Shown here piece by piece: positions 20,797-29,977 of a stretch of DNA of 64,000 nt (the first letter of the stretch is position 1; each line of letters opens with the position of its first letter). The notes under the pieces are model-generated. The model saw only the letters and a program-made list of their open reading frames with translations. It did not search any database and was not told the origin of the DNA. Made by a program: the position numbers and the translations under genes. The DNA lies in contig NZ_JACYGY010000001.1 in assembly GCF_015221875.1 (NCBI RefSeq), forward strand, positions 5,248,501-5,312,500, in the 5' to 3' direction. This DNA is from Dyadobacter subterraneus. Lineage in GTDB: Bacteria; Bacteroidota; Bacteroidia; Cytophagales; Spirosomataceae.

Positions 20797-22515
20797 ATGG
20801 AATTGATTAATTCAGATTTTACTCGCAGACATATATGTAATTCAATTATTCTTTTTTTGATCATTACCATTTTCGCTTTTCAAAGTAGGGCGCAAGATGT
20901 TAAACCAGTCTCCATCGAGATCGATTTAAAGAAAGAAAAAGGCCCGATAAAACCGATTTGGTCGTGGTTTGGCTATGATGAGCCAAACTATACTTACATG
21001 AAAGACGGGAAAAAACTGCTTTCTGAAATATCTCAATTAAGTAAAGTTCCGGTTTATGTTCGTGCTCATAGTATGCTTGTCACCGGCGACGGCGTGGCTG
21101 CTTTGAAATGGGGTTCAACAAATGCTTACACGGAAGATAAAGATGGAAAACCGGTTTACAATTGGACAATTGTTGATAAAATATGTGATACTTATATTGA
21201 GCGTGGCATGAAGCCAATTGCCCAAATCGGTTTTATGCCGGAGGCTTTATCTTCTCATCCGCAACCATACCGCCATTTTTGGAAACCCGGAGATAATTAC
21301 AATGATATCTACACCGGCTGGGCGTATCCGCCAAAAGATTACGCAAAATTTGCAGAACTGGTATATCAATGGGTAAAACATTCGGTTGAAAAATACGGTA
21401 AAAAAGAAGTTGAAAGCTGGTATTGGGAATTATGGAATGAGCCCAATATCAGTTACTGGAAAGGCACAACGGAGGAATATATCAAAATGTATGATTATTC
21501 AGCTGACGCCGTAAAACGTGCTTTACCCACCGCAAAAGTAGGTGGACCGGAAGTTACAGGCCCAAACTGGGACGTTTCTGCCAAATTTTTCAGAGCATTT
21601 CTTGATCATGTTACCAAAGGAAAAAATTATGTTACAGGAAAAATCGGGTCACCTATCGATGTTTTGACCTTTCATGCCAAAGGATCGCCAAAACTGGTTG
21701 ACGGAATAATTCGCATGGATATGGGAACGCAGCTGCGTGACATGGATAAAGGTTTTGAAATTATTGCTTCTTATCCAACCCTCAAAAACCTGCCGATTAT
21801 TATAGGTGAATCCGATCCCGAAGGTTGCGCTGCCTGTTCAGAAGATGTTAGTCCGCAAAATGCTTATCGAAATGGGACGATGTATTCAAGTTATACAGCC
21901 GCATCTTTTGCGAGAAAATCGGATCTGGCGCAAGCCCGTGGCGTAAATTTATTAGGAGCAGTAACCTGGGCGTTTGAATTTGAAGATCAGGCCTGGTTTC
22001 GTGGATTCCGGGATTTAGCTACAAATGGTGTTGATAAACCGGTTTTAAATGTTTTCCGCATGTTCGGAATGATGCAGGGAACGCGCGTAGACGTTAAACA
22101 AAATCTGGCTTATAATTTTCTGAAAGTACGTGATGAAAGCGTTCGTGGCGAACCCGACATTAATGCATTTGCATCAAAAGATCAGAAAGTAGCAGCCGTG
22201 ATGGTCTGGAATTATCATGACGATAATAAACCTGCGCCGGATTCTCCTGTTGATATTCATGTCAAGGGAATTACAGCTCAGCGAGTTTTGGTGCACCATT
22301 ACCGGATTGATCAGAAATTCAGTAATTCATATGAAGTCTGGAAAAAAATGGGATCACCTAAAAATCCAACCGCAGAGCAAATTTCTACACTTGAAAAAGC
22401 CGGACAATTACAGCTTCTGAGCTCTCCTGAATGGATAAATGTTAAAAATGGAGAATTGGTCATGCAATTTCCACTTCCTCGCCAAGCTGTTTCTTTCCTG
22501 AAAATTACCTGGTAA
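20797..22515 (+). CDS. Secreted glycoside hydrolase, GH39-like (beta-xylosidase type)
   Basis: This 572-residue protein has a signal peptide ending near residue 33 (FQSRAQ) and a clan-A TIM barrel. The acid/base is likely Glu215 (ELWNEPN) and the nucleophile Glu338 (IIIGESDPEG), the spacing expected for GH39. After residue 430 a beta-sandwich-like region follows (VMVWNYHDD). GH39 enzymes act on beta-xylosides, alpha-iduronides or similar links. There is no SusCD pair or other glycosidase beside it, so it is an isolated enzyme. GH39 is the best guess; a neighbouring clan-A family is possible. Confidence 0.8.
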   Translation: MELINSDFTRRHICNSIILFLIITIFAFQSRAQDVKPVSIEIDLKKEKGPIKPIWSWFGYDEPNYTYMKDGKKLLSEISQLSKVPVYVRAHSMLVTGDGVAALKWGSTNAYTEDKDGKPVYNWTIVDKICDTYIERGMKPIAQIGFMPEALSSHPQPYRHFWKPGDNYNDIYTGWAYPPKDYAKFAELVYQWVKHSVEKYGKKEVESWYWELWNEPNISYWKGTTEEYIKMYDYSADAVKRALPTAKVGGPEVTGPNWDVSAKFFRAFLDHVTKGKNYVTGKIGSPIDVLTFHAKGSPKLVDGIIRMDMGTQLRDMDKGFEIIASYPTLKNLPIIIGESDPEGCAACSEDVSPQNAYRNGTMYSSYTAASFARKSDLAQARGVNLLGAVTWAFEFEDQAWFRGFRDLATNGVDKPVLNVFRMFGMMQGTRVDVKQNLAYNFLKVRDESVRGEPDINAFASKDQKVAAVMVWNYHDDNKPAPDSPVDIHVKGITAQRVLVHHYRIDQKFSNSYEVWKKMGSPKNPTAEQISTLEKAGQLQLLSSPEWINVKNGELVMQFPLPRQAVSFLKITW

Positions 22516-22572
22516 AACTTCCTTTTTATCTGATTCAAAAAAATTAATTTAAGATTAATTTTACTCTATCAA

Positions 22573-22603
22573 TTTGGTAGATTTAATAGTTTTAGTAGTT
22601 TTG
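22573..22603 (+). promoter_or_regulatory. Bacteroidota-type promoter for the TauE/SafE gene
   Basis: TTTG (22573-22576) and TAGTTTTG (22596-22603) are 19 bases apart, matching the -33 TTTG / -7 TAnnTTTG consensus of the Bacteroidota primary sigma factor. The -7 box is 43 bases before the ATG at 22646, which supports that start over the in-frame TTG at 22574, which would lie inside the promoter. Confidence 0.55.
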
Positions 22604-22645
22604 CATATCATCACACAAATTGCTGAATTATTAATACCCATCACC

Positions 22646-23530
22646 ATGTTAGAAAAAGTTCTTTCTCTTAAACTTCCTACAAAACCGGTTTGGTATGTTT
22701 TACCGATCAGTGTTGCTGTTCTTTTTGTTGGTTTTTTGTTTTTAAACGGAACAATTTCCATCACGCAGGAAGGAGTCGGAACATTCATAGCCAGTGATTT
22801 CGCATTATATTTATTGGTAGGACTTGCTGCTCAGCTTGTCGACGGAGCACTTGGGATGGCATATGGCGTAACTTCCACTTCATTTTTATTGAGTCTGGGT
22901 GTAACACCGGCCGTGAGTAGCGCGAGTGTTCACGTAGCAGAAATGTTTACAACCGGCGCCTCAGCAATTTCGCATTTCAGATTTAAAAATATCAATAAAA
23001 AACTATTCAAATCCTTACTGATACCAGGTGTGCTTGGTGCGGTTACGGGAGCATATCTTCTTTCCGATGTTATCGACGGAGCGATGATCAAACCTTATAT
23101 CGCATTTTACATGTTGATCCTGGGTGTCATCATTATTCGTAAAGCAATTCAGAAAAAGCTGATTAAGAACAACACAAAACGCATTGGTGTTCTTGCCGCA
23201 ACCGGAGGTTTCATGGATTCCGTTGGTGGCGGTGGCTGGGGACCAATCGTAACTTCAACTTTGCTTGGACAGGGACGTGATCCTCGTTACACTATTGGTT
23301 CTGTCAACGCAGCTGAATTTGTTATTTCGTTCGCAAGTGGTATTACGTTCCTGATTTTCAATGGAATTAACAGCTGGCAGGTTGTACTCGGACTGATTAT
23401 TGGCGGCGTTATTGCTGCACCATTCGGAGCACTTCTTGTGGGAAAAATAAAACGCAAACCGTTAATGTTAATGGTTGGAGTTTTGGTTATTGGTTTAAGT
23501 TTGAGAACCATAATTCTCAGCATTATCTAA
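22646..23530 (+). CDS. TauE/SafE family sulfite/organosulfonate exporter-like membrane protein
   Basis: This 294-residue inner-membrane protein has about eight hydrophobic helices and the two half-repeats of the TauE/SafE (DUF81) family: LVDGALGMAYGVTSTSFL in the first half and GGFMDSVGGGGWGPIVTS in the second. Members export sulfite, sulfoacetate or related anions. No sulfur-metabolism gene is adjacent, so the substrate is open. The start was chosen from the promoter position; a TTG 72 bases upstream keeps the frame open. Confidence 0.9.
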   Translation: MLEKVLSLKLPTKPVWYVLPISVAVLFVGFLFLNGTISITQEGVGTFIASDFALYLLVGLAAQLVDGALGMAYGVTSTSFLLSLGVTPAVSSASVHVAEMFTTGASAISHFRFKNINKKLFKSLLIPGVLGAVTGAYLLSDVIDGAMIKPYIAFYMLILGVIIIRKAIQKKLIKNNTKRIGVLAATGGFMDSVGGGGWGPIVTSTLLGQGRDPRYTIGSVNAAEFVISFASGITFLIFNGINSWQVVLGLIIGGVIAAPFGALLVGKIKRKPLMLMVGVLVIGLSLRTIILSII

Positions 23531-23609
23531 TTTTATTCTCTTTCTCTGCAAATACAGAATTCCTGATACACTTTCCCTGGTCATTAGGCATCACTAAATC
23601 AAAATTCCT

Positions 23610-23617
23610 TAGCTTTG
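23610..23617 (+). promoter_or_regulatory. Possible -7 box for nuoA
   Basis: TAGCTTTG fits TAnnTTTG and is 22 bases upstream of the ATG at 23639. The -33 region is weak. It overlaps the in-frame TTG at 23615 and so argues against that longer start. Confidence 0.35.
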
Positions 23618-23638
23618 CAGAAATTCGTTTCCTGCCAT

Positions 23639-24109
23639 ATGCTTAGTGATTTTGGTTATATACTTCTCTTTATAATTGCCGCAATTTCCCTGATCGGGCT
23701 TATGCTGACGATCGCTCGTTTTCTTAGACCTGATCGTCCAAATGAAGAAAAACTTACTACTTATGAGTCGGGAGAAGATCCGCTGGGAAATGCTAATGTG
23801 CAATTCAACGTACGTTTTTACGTAATCGCCCTGATTTTTGTTCTTTTTGAAATTGAGTTATTATTTCTTTTTCCCTGGGCAGTTGTCTTTGGTAATGAAG
23901 ATCTTATCGCGCAGACAAACGGGCAATGGGGATGGTTTGCAATGGCAGAAATGACGGTTTTTGTATTGATATTAATTCTGGGACTGGCATACGCCTGGGT
24001 AAAAGGTTACCTTGACTGGGTTCGCCCTGAACCAAAAATTCCGGAAGTAAAATCGCCGGTCCCTGCCGATTTGTATAAGCAGGTTAATGAGAAATATAAG
24101 AGAGTTTGA
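23639..24109 (+). CDS. nuoA: NADH-quinone oxidoreductase subunit A
   Basis: NuoA is a small membrane subunit at the junction of the arms of respiratory complex I. The 156-residue protein has three membrane helices and the family blocks TYESGEDPLG, FNVRFYVIALIFVLFEIE and FLFPWA. It is separated from nuoB by a 17-bp palindromic terminator and a gene on the other strand, an unusual break in what is commonly a single nuoABCD run. Confidence 0.95.
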   Translation: MLSDFGYILLFIIAAISLIGLMLTIARFLRPDRPNEEKLTTYESGEDPLGNANVQFNVRFYVIALIFVLFEIELLFLFPWAVVFGNEDLIAQTNGQWGWFAMAEMTVFVLILILGLAYAWVKGYLDWVRPEPKIPEVKSPVPADLYKQVNEKYKRV

Positions 24110-24140
24110 TTTAATCAATAGGGGTATTGATAAGTACTAA

Positions 24141-24180
24141 AACAAAACAGGGAGCTCGTATATGAGCTCCCTGTTTTGTT
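24141..24180. terminator. Bidirectional terminator between nuoA and the inverted gene
   Basis: A perfect 17-bp inverted repeat (24141-24157 and 24164-24180) with a 6-base loop has an A-rich start and a T-rich end, so it can end transcription from both convergent genes. Confidence 0.9.
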
Positions 24181-24195
24181 TATTTTTAAAATCTC

Positions 24196-24972
24196 TTAGT
24201 TGAATTTGTTATGCATCCTCCCCCACATTTTTCCCATATTTTTTGGAAAAAACACAAGGCCAATTTGTGCATATAACTGATTTGCTTTGAATGATGGCAG
24301 ATCTGTAACTTTTAAATCATCCCCACGCCATCTTCCCATACGGGCAACGGGCAAATGATAAGTCAACTTACTGCTGATATAAACTTTGTCATAGACCTTT
24401 GGAAACAGATTCATTTTATAATCAACTCCGATTCCGGCATGTAAATTAAAACTGCCGTTATGTATTTTGGCTGACCGGTAACCATTTGGATTGGAGACAA
24501 CCTGTGCGAAACTTGCTGTCTGATCATTTTTAACTTTCACCTGATATAACATCAGATCCCATCCAATAGGTATCAAAACATTCCAGTGTGTGGAATTAAC
24601 GAATTTTGGACTGGCATCTACACCAATTCCAATCCCTCTGAAAGAACCCTTGCTTTGATTTTCGTTGTTACTATGTTTGGTAGAGTTCATCAGAATTAAC
24701 CGGCTTTCGGCAAAGAATTTCTCAGTTTCCATTCTTTTGGCAAGAACGATTGAAGCCATCAAATCTTCAAAAGGTTTGATATTCAAAGCCTTCATTTGAT
24801 TTCGTATGGCTTTGAAACTGCTGTTCGATAAAACTCCGAATTCACCGTAAATAGCCATTCCGCTCATGAATTTTTTGGGAGCCGTAACAGTAGTGTCCGA
24901 AATCTGCTGTGCGCTGGATAGATTAATAAAAAAGGCAGAAAAAATAATTGTCAAAAGTAGTTTGTTTTTCAT
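24196..24972 (-). CDS. Exported protein of unknown function, probable outer membrane beta-barrel
   Basis: This 258-residue protein starts with a clear signal peptide (MKNKLLLTIIFSAFFINLSSAQ). The mature part has alternating polar and aromatic strands (for example KFFAESRLILM, FNLHAGIGVDYKMNLFP, VYISSKLTYHLPVARMG, QLYAQIGLVFFPK), which suggest a small outer-membrane barrel. It lies on the opposite strand between nuoA and nuoB. An in-frame start 36 bases further up would place residues before the signal peptide and is not preferred. No named family is recognised. Confidence 0.7.
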   Translation of the reverse strand: MKNKLLLTIIFSAFFINLSSAQQISDTTVTAPKKFMSGMAIYGEFGVLSNSSFKAIRNQMKALNIKPFEDLMASIVLAKRMETEKFFAESRLILMNSTKHSNNENQSKGSFRGIGIGVDASPKFVNSTHWNVLIPIGWDLMLYQVKVKNDQTASFAQVVSNPNGYRSAKIHNGSFNLHAGIGVDYKMNLFPKVYDKVYISSKLTYHLPVARMGRWRGDDLKVTDLPSFKANQLYAQIGLVFFPKNMGKMWGRMHNKFN

Positions 24973-25037
24973 ATCTGGATAAGTTGAAGTGTTTGCAATC
25001 TGACACAAACAAAAGCCTGTTTCTTGTCATTATTCAT

Positions 25038-25045
25038 TACTTTTG
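25038..25045 (+). promoter_or_regulatory. Possible -7 box for nuoB
   Basis: TACTTTTG fits TAnnTTTG and lies 43 bases before the GTG and 67 before the ATG candidate of nuoB. Because nuoB is cut off from nuoA by a terminator and an inverted gene, it needs its own promoter. Confidence 0.35.
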
Positions 25046-25087
25046 TATTCTGACAGATTAGCTCTTGTCTGAGCAAATATTGTACCA

Positions 25088-25630
25088 GTGGATTTACCGA
25101 AAGCGACAGGGATGAGTGAACGAATCAAAACCGGAGACGGCGGAATTATATTAACCAATGCGGAAGATTTGATGAACTGGGCAAGGCTTTCTTCGCTTTG
25201 GCCTATGGGATTCGGCCTGGCTTGCTGTGCAATTGAAATGATGGCTGCATATGCTTCACATTACGATTTGGAACGTTTTGGAATATTGCCGCGCCCTTCC
25301 CCACGCCAGTCTGATGTAATGATCGTTGCCGGAACAGTTACTTTCAAAATGGCCGACAGGATTCGTCGTTTGTATGAACAAATGCCTGAGCCTCGCTATG
25401 TAATTTCCATGGGAAGCTGCTCAAATTGTGGCGGTCCTTACTGGGAACATGGGTATCACGTGGTCAAAGGTGTGGATAAAATTATTCCTGTCGATATATA
25501 CGTTCCCGGCTGTCCTCCACGCCCGGAAGCGCTGATCGGCGGATTTATGAAATTGCAGGAAAAAATTCGAGGAGAACATCCGCTTGCACCCGAATTATTT
25601 TTGGAAATGCAGGAAGGTGTTCCCGCTTAA
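25088..25630 (+). CDS. nuoB: NADH-quinone oxidoreductase subunit B
   Basis: NuoB carries the terminal iron-sulfur cluster N2 that hands electrons to quinone. The four ligands are visible: Cys46 and Cys47 ([10 protein letters not shown]), Cys111 (MGSCSNCGG) and Cys142 ([10 protein letters not shown]). The protein has 180 residues from a GTG at 25088; an ATG at 25112 would give 172 residues and start MSERIK, and either is possible. nuoC follows 31 bases later. Confidence 0.95.
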   Translation: MDLPKATGMSERIKTGDGGIILTNAEDLMNWARLSSLWPMGFGLACCAIEMMAAYASHYDLERFGILPRPSPRQSDVMIVAGTVTFKMADRIRRLYEQMPEPRYVISMGSCSNCGGPYWEHGYHVVKGVDKIIPVDIYVPGCPPRPEALIGGFMKLQEKIRGEHPLAPELFLEMQEGVPA

Positions 25631-25661
25631 TTATTCCTTCATTCAAAATTGAAATACTGAA

Positions 25662-26162
25662 ATGACTTTTGAAGAAATAAAAAATAATCTGATTGCGGCG
25701 TTTGGAGAAATAATAACTTCGGATGAAAAAGGACTTCAACCATCCATCACAGTCCCAACTGAAAACATTGCCGAAATCTGTCAGTTTTTGTTTGAAGACG
25801 AGCGTTTTTATTTTGATTATCTGGCTTGTATTACAGCCATAGATAATGGTCCCGGACTGGCTACAATGGAATTGATCTACAATCTCACCTCTATTCCTTA
25901 TGGTCACGACCTGATGCTTAAAGTTATTTTCCCCCGAAATACTGAAGACCAGCCACTGCCTTCTGTCTCTACGGTAAGCCACATCTGGCGCACGGCCGAC
26001 TGGCATGAGCGTGAAGCTTTCGATCTGTTTGGGATTCATTTTGAGAACCATCCCGATCTTCGCCGGATTTTGCTTCCCGAAGACTGGGAAGGACACCCTT
26101 TAAGAAAAGATTATAGCGCCCAGGAGAAATATCATGGAATAAATGTACGGTTCGAAAACTGA
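25662..26162 (+). CDS. nuoC: NADH-quinone oxidoreductase subunit C
   Basis: NuoC is a peripheral-arm subunit of complex I of the 30-kDa family. The 166-residue protein shows the signature WHEREAFDLFGIHFENHPDLRRI and EDWEGHPLRKDY near its end. Nothing resembling nuoD follows: the next gene is an unrelated exported protein 141 bases away. The remaining complex I genes must be elsewhere, if present. Confidence 0.95.
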   Translation: MTFEEIKNNLIAAFGEIITSDEKGLQPSITVPTENIAEICQFLFEDERFYFDYLACITAIDNGPGLATMELIYNLTSIPYGHDLMLKVIFPRNTEDQPLPSVSTVSHIWRTADWHEREAFDLFGIHFENHPDLRRILLPEDWEGHPLRKDYSAQEKYHGINVRFEN

Positions 26163-26303
26163 CACAAATACAATAAATATCTATAAATCAATAATTTAAC
26201 TCACCTCTCTATTTCTTCACTTATTCACCTCTTTGAAATTTAATTGACAAACTTGTTTGCTTCATAAAGGCTCAGTATTTTTCGTTATTAATTACTGATC
26301 AAC

Positions 26304-27992
26304 ATGCGAACTAAATTACCCCTAATAATTCTCGTTATATTCCTGTGCACCTCCTATTCCGGATTTGCTGCTACGGATTCCCTAATAATCAAAGGAAGAA
26401 TATTGAATCTCACCGGGCGATTATACCGACAGGCTCCATCCATTACTTTTTCCAGAAATAATATTTTACAGCCACAGTCAGAGCTAAGTAAACAGGCTCC
26501 GTTGCAGGCTGATGGCAGTTTCCGGGTTTCGCTGCCGATTTTATTTTCCAGTGAAGAGATTTATCTGGATTACAGCGGAAAGGCGTTTACAACTTTTTTA
26601 GGATCACCTGGCGAAATAGAAATCACTTTCAACGGAGATTCTATCGCTAAGGCAAAAAAGCTGTTTTACTTCGCCGGCGTAAATGCTACCGCGAACAATT
26701 TATATCCGCAATACCTGGCTTCGTTGAATAATGCACTGGCCTCAAACAGTGTATTGGGAACAAAATTTTATGAAACCTATTGGGATAAAACTTTTCCCGA
26801 AGCACAAAAAGCAGCCTCAGCCCGTGCAGAACTTCGGGTTTCTGCATTATTGCAAACTTCAAATTCCGTTCCGGATAAGGCACTTACGCAATGGGTACAA
26901 TCGATTGCGGAAGATGAGCGGTATCAAAATCTGTATGAATATTTATTGAGCAATCAGCTTGATGTGCCAAAATCAGACAGCTGGCTTATTGATTTAAAAA
27001 AACTTACAAAGGCACCTTTGACAGCCCAGCACGTTTCCCTGGCTGACCGGATTTCTTCATATGCCGATTTGAAAAAACAGTTATGGGCCAATGGCGCCTC
27101 GCCAAAGGTCAATTCCCTGCAAGTAAGATTGATGGGAACAATGATAAAAAATAATACGCCCGGATTGACAGACGATGAAACTGAAAAACTCGATGCGATT
27201 ATAGACCGCGGAAAAGCCGAAAAGATTGAAATGGATTTCCTCAATAATCTTTACAAAAAAAATACCGCATTACTTGATTTGCTTTTTGCCTATGAAGCCG
27301 AAAGCAGGTTCAATCATACGCAATTTGACAGTACCGGCTCTGATTTCCTGAATGCCAGATACCTGCCTAAGAACTTTTACAAGTTTTCGTACAAAAATCA
27401 GCTTAACCTGAATAAATATATTCAAACACGTTTGATATCACCACAATTCCGTCAGTCGCTGGATGAAATTGTACGACTGGAAGTTAAGGATAGTGTTAAT
27501 ATCAATAAAATGATTTCTTTCGCTAATCTTAAAGCTACACCAACAGAAGTGCTTCCTGAATATTGGCTGGCCGAATCTGACAGTCGCGGGAATGCCTGGT
27601 TCAATAGTATTACAGAACAATACAAAGGGAAAACGCTTTATATTTTAAAATGGAATATTGAGGATCAGAAAAGCAGGGATGACCTGGAATATGCGGCTTC
27701 TTTACGTGCACAATTACCTACGGACGTAGAATTTATTTACCTGCATTTACCTATGGATGAGAATCCTGTTTCTTACGACCTGGTTAAACAATATATAGTA
27801 AGACACCAATTAAAAGGCGTACATATGTTTATCAACAGCAATCAAATCATTGACTTACTTATAAGACTTAATCCGCTTGATTCTGGATCTTACGCTATTA
27901 TCAAACCCAACGGGAAATTTGAAACGAAAAAAGCGCCCTCACCAGCGCAGACAGAGCTTGTTTTGAAAGCAATTCGTGAGGCACGAAATTAA
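26304..27992 (+). CDS. Exported protein with C-terminal thioredoxin-like fold lacking the CxxC motif
   Basis: This 562-residue protein has a signal peptide (to about residue 22, SGFAA). Its N-terminal beta-rich region resembles the DUF4369-like domain in front of TlpA-type thioredoxins of Bacteroidota (IIKGRILNL, PGEIEITFNGDSI). A helical middle follows. The C-terminal part (about 440-560) reads as a thioredoxin fold: GKTLYILKWNIEDQ, FIYLHLPMDEN, GSYAIIKPNGKF. There is no WCxxC, and apart from one cysteine in the signal peptide the whole protein has no cysteine, so it cannot be a disulfide reductase of the usual kind. Function is unknown. Confidence 0.7.
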   Translation: MRTKLPLIILVIFLCTSYSGFAATDSLIIKGRILNLTGRLYRQAPSITFSRNNILQPQSELSKQAPLQADGSFRVSLPILFSSEEIYLDYSGKAFTTFLGSPGEIEITFNGDSIAKAKKLFYFAGVNATANNLYPQYLASLNNALASNSVLGTKFYETYWDKTFPEAQKAASARAELRVSALLQTSNSVPDKALTQWVQSIAEDERYQNLYEYLLSNQLDVPKSDSWLIDLKKLTKAPLTAQHVSLADRISSYADLKKQLWANGASPKVNSLQVRLMGTMIKNNTPGLTDDETEKLDAIIDRGKAEKIEMDFLNNLYKKNTALLDLLFAYEAESRFNHTQFDSTGSDFLNARYLPKNFYKFSYKNQLNLNKYIQTRLISPQFRQSLDEIVRLEVKDSVNINKMISFANLKATPTEVLPEYWLAESDSRGNAWFNSITEQYKGKTLYILKWNIEDQKSRDDLEYAASLRAQLPTDVEFIYLHLPMDENPVSYDLVKQYIVRHQLKGVHMFINSNQIIDLLIRLNPLDSGSYAIIKPNGKFETKKAPSPAQTELVLKAIREARN

Positions 27993-28110
27993 TTAAGTAT
28001 AATCTTATTTTTATTCCAATCTTAGCACCATAAAAACAGTTTAAATCTTACTACATCTAACATTCGTACGTTTATATATTGTCTAATGAATTGTTCATTA
28101 CTATGTGCCC

Positions 28111-29955
28111 ATGTTTAGATATTTGTTACTTTTCTTATTTATTTCAACCATAACTCTGGCGCAGAAAAGTGACAGCCTGAGGAATGGAGGAGTAAATATG
28201 GATAGTGTGCGATATACCAATCTTAAAATTCGTATGTCCAAAACAAAATTCTCGCGGTCCATATACCGGTTACTTTTTCGGGACGTATATAATCAGGGAA
28301 AAAAGGGCGAGGTTAAGGCCATTGAAACAAATCCTTTCACGCCATATGAAGGCATGGTAATTAGGAAAATCGTTATCAAACAACTTGATGTTCTTGGGGA
28401 ATCCGTTTATGATACCACCCGGGTAGGAAAACAGCTGGAACGGTTTCTCAGCAAAAATTTTCATACCAACACCCGTGAAAGAATTATCAGAAAGTCCTTT
28501 CTAAGATTTTCGGAAGGTGATGAAATACAGGCAAGCGTATTGAGAGACAATGAACGTTTATTAAGAAAAAACGGAACAATTACAGATGCCCGGATCATTG
28601 TGGTACCGAGAACTGATGTGACATGGATGGCTGATATTGTGGTTATTATACAAGATTCATGGTCATGGAATATTTCGGCAAGCCCAAGCAAATTTAATAA
28701 ATTCAGCCTTGGTCTTAACAATACCAATGTGAATGGAACCACGCATCAGCAGCTTACCAAAATCCGGTATGATGCCAGTGATTCACTGCAAAAATTTCAG
28801 TTCCGGACGATTTATACCATTCCTTACATCGGCAAAACATTTATTACCGGCCAGGCTAACTTTATTTATGAGCGCGACCAGAAAATCCAGTCCATTGTTT
28901 TTTCACGCTCATTTCTTACGACTGAAACAAAATATGCTGGTTCCATAGAAGCCGGTCACGCCAAACTTCGTAATTATAAAAGGGATCTTGATAGTCTGGA
29001 TAAAGAGAACCGCTATCAAACGGGATATTATTATTATGACGCCTGGCTGGGGCGATCCTTCAAATTTCCTTTTAAAAATTCTTCGCTTAGTGAAAAATCG
29101 CGTCTGGTTTTCGCGATGCGTCATAATAGATACAAGTACACGCAACGTCCCGAAGTACGTGCGGATACCAACATTATTTATTGGGACCGGAGTGCAACAC
29201 TTATTAGTTTTGGTTACTCAAACCGAAGCTATAAACGAGACGTACTTATCTATGGTTTTGGTAGAACAGAGGACGTTCCAGTCGGAAATTTACTCGCAGT
29301 GACCGCAGGACAGGAAAATACGGAATTTGGGCAGCGCGGTTATGCTGGCGTTCAGTACGCAACGGGACACTATCTCCCTCACAGTTCTGGTTATTTATAT
29401 GGCTTGGTAAATGTCGGTTCTTACTTTAAAAATGATTCGAAACAACCGGGCGTCATTAGTGGGCAGGTAAATTATATTTCCAAACTTATTCCTTTCCGTT
29501 ATAGCTATTTCAGGCAATTTGTAACTGTTCGGTATACCCGTGGAGTCAATAGAGATCCGGTGGATTATATCAATATAAGCAGGGATAACGGAATCAGGGG
29601 AATCAACAGCGACAGATTAATTGGAACAAAGAAGTTCACGGTTGGTCTTGAAACCGTATATTTTTCGGAAAAAAGTTTATTAGGTTTTCGTATCGCTTAT
29701 TACGCATTTGCTGATTTCGGACTTGTAACACAAGACAAATTTCACTTATGGAATGCGCCCGTATATCAGGGGTATGGATTTGGATTGAGGTTAAGAAATG
29801 AAAACCTTTCAATTAACACATTGCAATTACGTTTTGGTTATTATCCAAATATTCCCGGGACTTCATCCGCTATTCGTTATGCAATAGAAGGAAATACTCC
29901 TTTAAGACTGCGTGATTTTGATATTGCGGCGCCATCTATGGTACCTTATCAATAG
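28111..29955 (+). CDS. Outer membrane surface-antigen-like protein with POTRA-like N-terminus
   Basis: This 614-residue protein has a signal peptide (MFRYLLLFLFISTITLAQ). Residues about 75-190 look like one or two POTRA-type modules (GMVIRKIVIKQLDVLGESV, FLRFSEGDEIQASVLRDNERLLR, DARIIVVPR). The remainder is a long run of amphipathic strands ending near an aromatic residue (GLRLRNENLSINTLQLRFGYYP as separate strands). This layout suggests an Omp85-like barrel. ATG at 28111 is chosen; a GTG two codons upstream adds only Met-Pro. No operon partner is apparent. Confidence 0.7.
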   Translation: MFRYLLLFLFISTITLAQKSDSLRNGGVNMDSVRYTNLKIRMSKTKFSRSIYRLLFRDVYNQGKKGEVKAIETNPFTPYEGMVIRKIVIKQLDVLGESVYDTTRVGKQLERFLSKNFHTNTRERIIRKSFLRFSEGDEIQASVLRDNERLLRKNGTITDARIIVVPRTDVTWMADIVVIIQDSWSWNISASPSKFNKFSLGLNNTNVNGTTHQQLTKIRYDASDSLQKFQFRTIYTIPYIGKTFITGQANFIYERDQKIQSIVFSRSFLTTETKYAGSIEAGHAKLRNYKRDLDSLDKENRYQTGYYYYDAWLGRSFKFPFKNSSLSEKSRLVFAMRHNRYKYTQRPEVRADTNIIYWDRSATLISFGYSNRSYKRDVLIYGFGRTEDVPVGNLLAVTAGQENTEFGQRGYAGVQYATGHYLPHSSGYLYGLVNVGSYFKNDSKQPGVISGQVNYISKLIPFRYSYFRQFVTVRYTRGVNRDPVDYINISRDNGIRGINSDRLIGTKKFTVGLETVYFSEKSLLGFRIAYYAFADFGLVTQDKFHLWNAPVYQGYGFGLRLRNENLSINTLQLRFGYYPNIPGTSSAIRYAIEGNTPLRLRDFDIAAPSMVPYQ

Positions 29956-29977
29956 CAGCTTAACAAATTATTTAACT

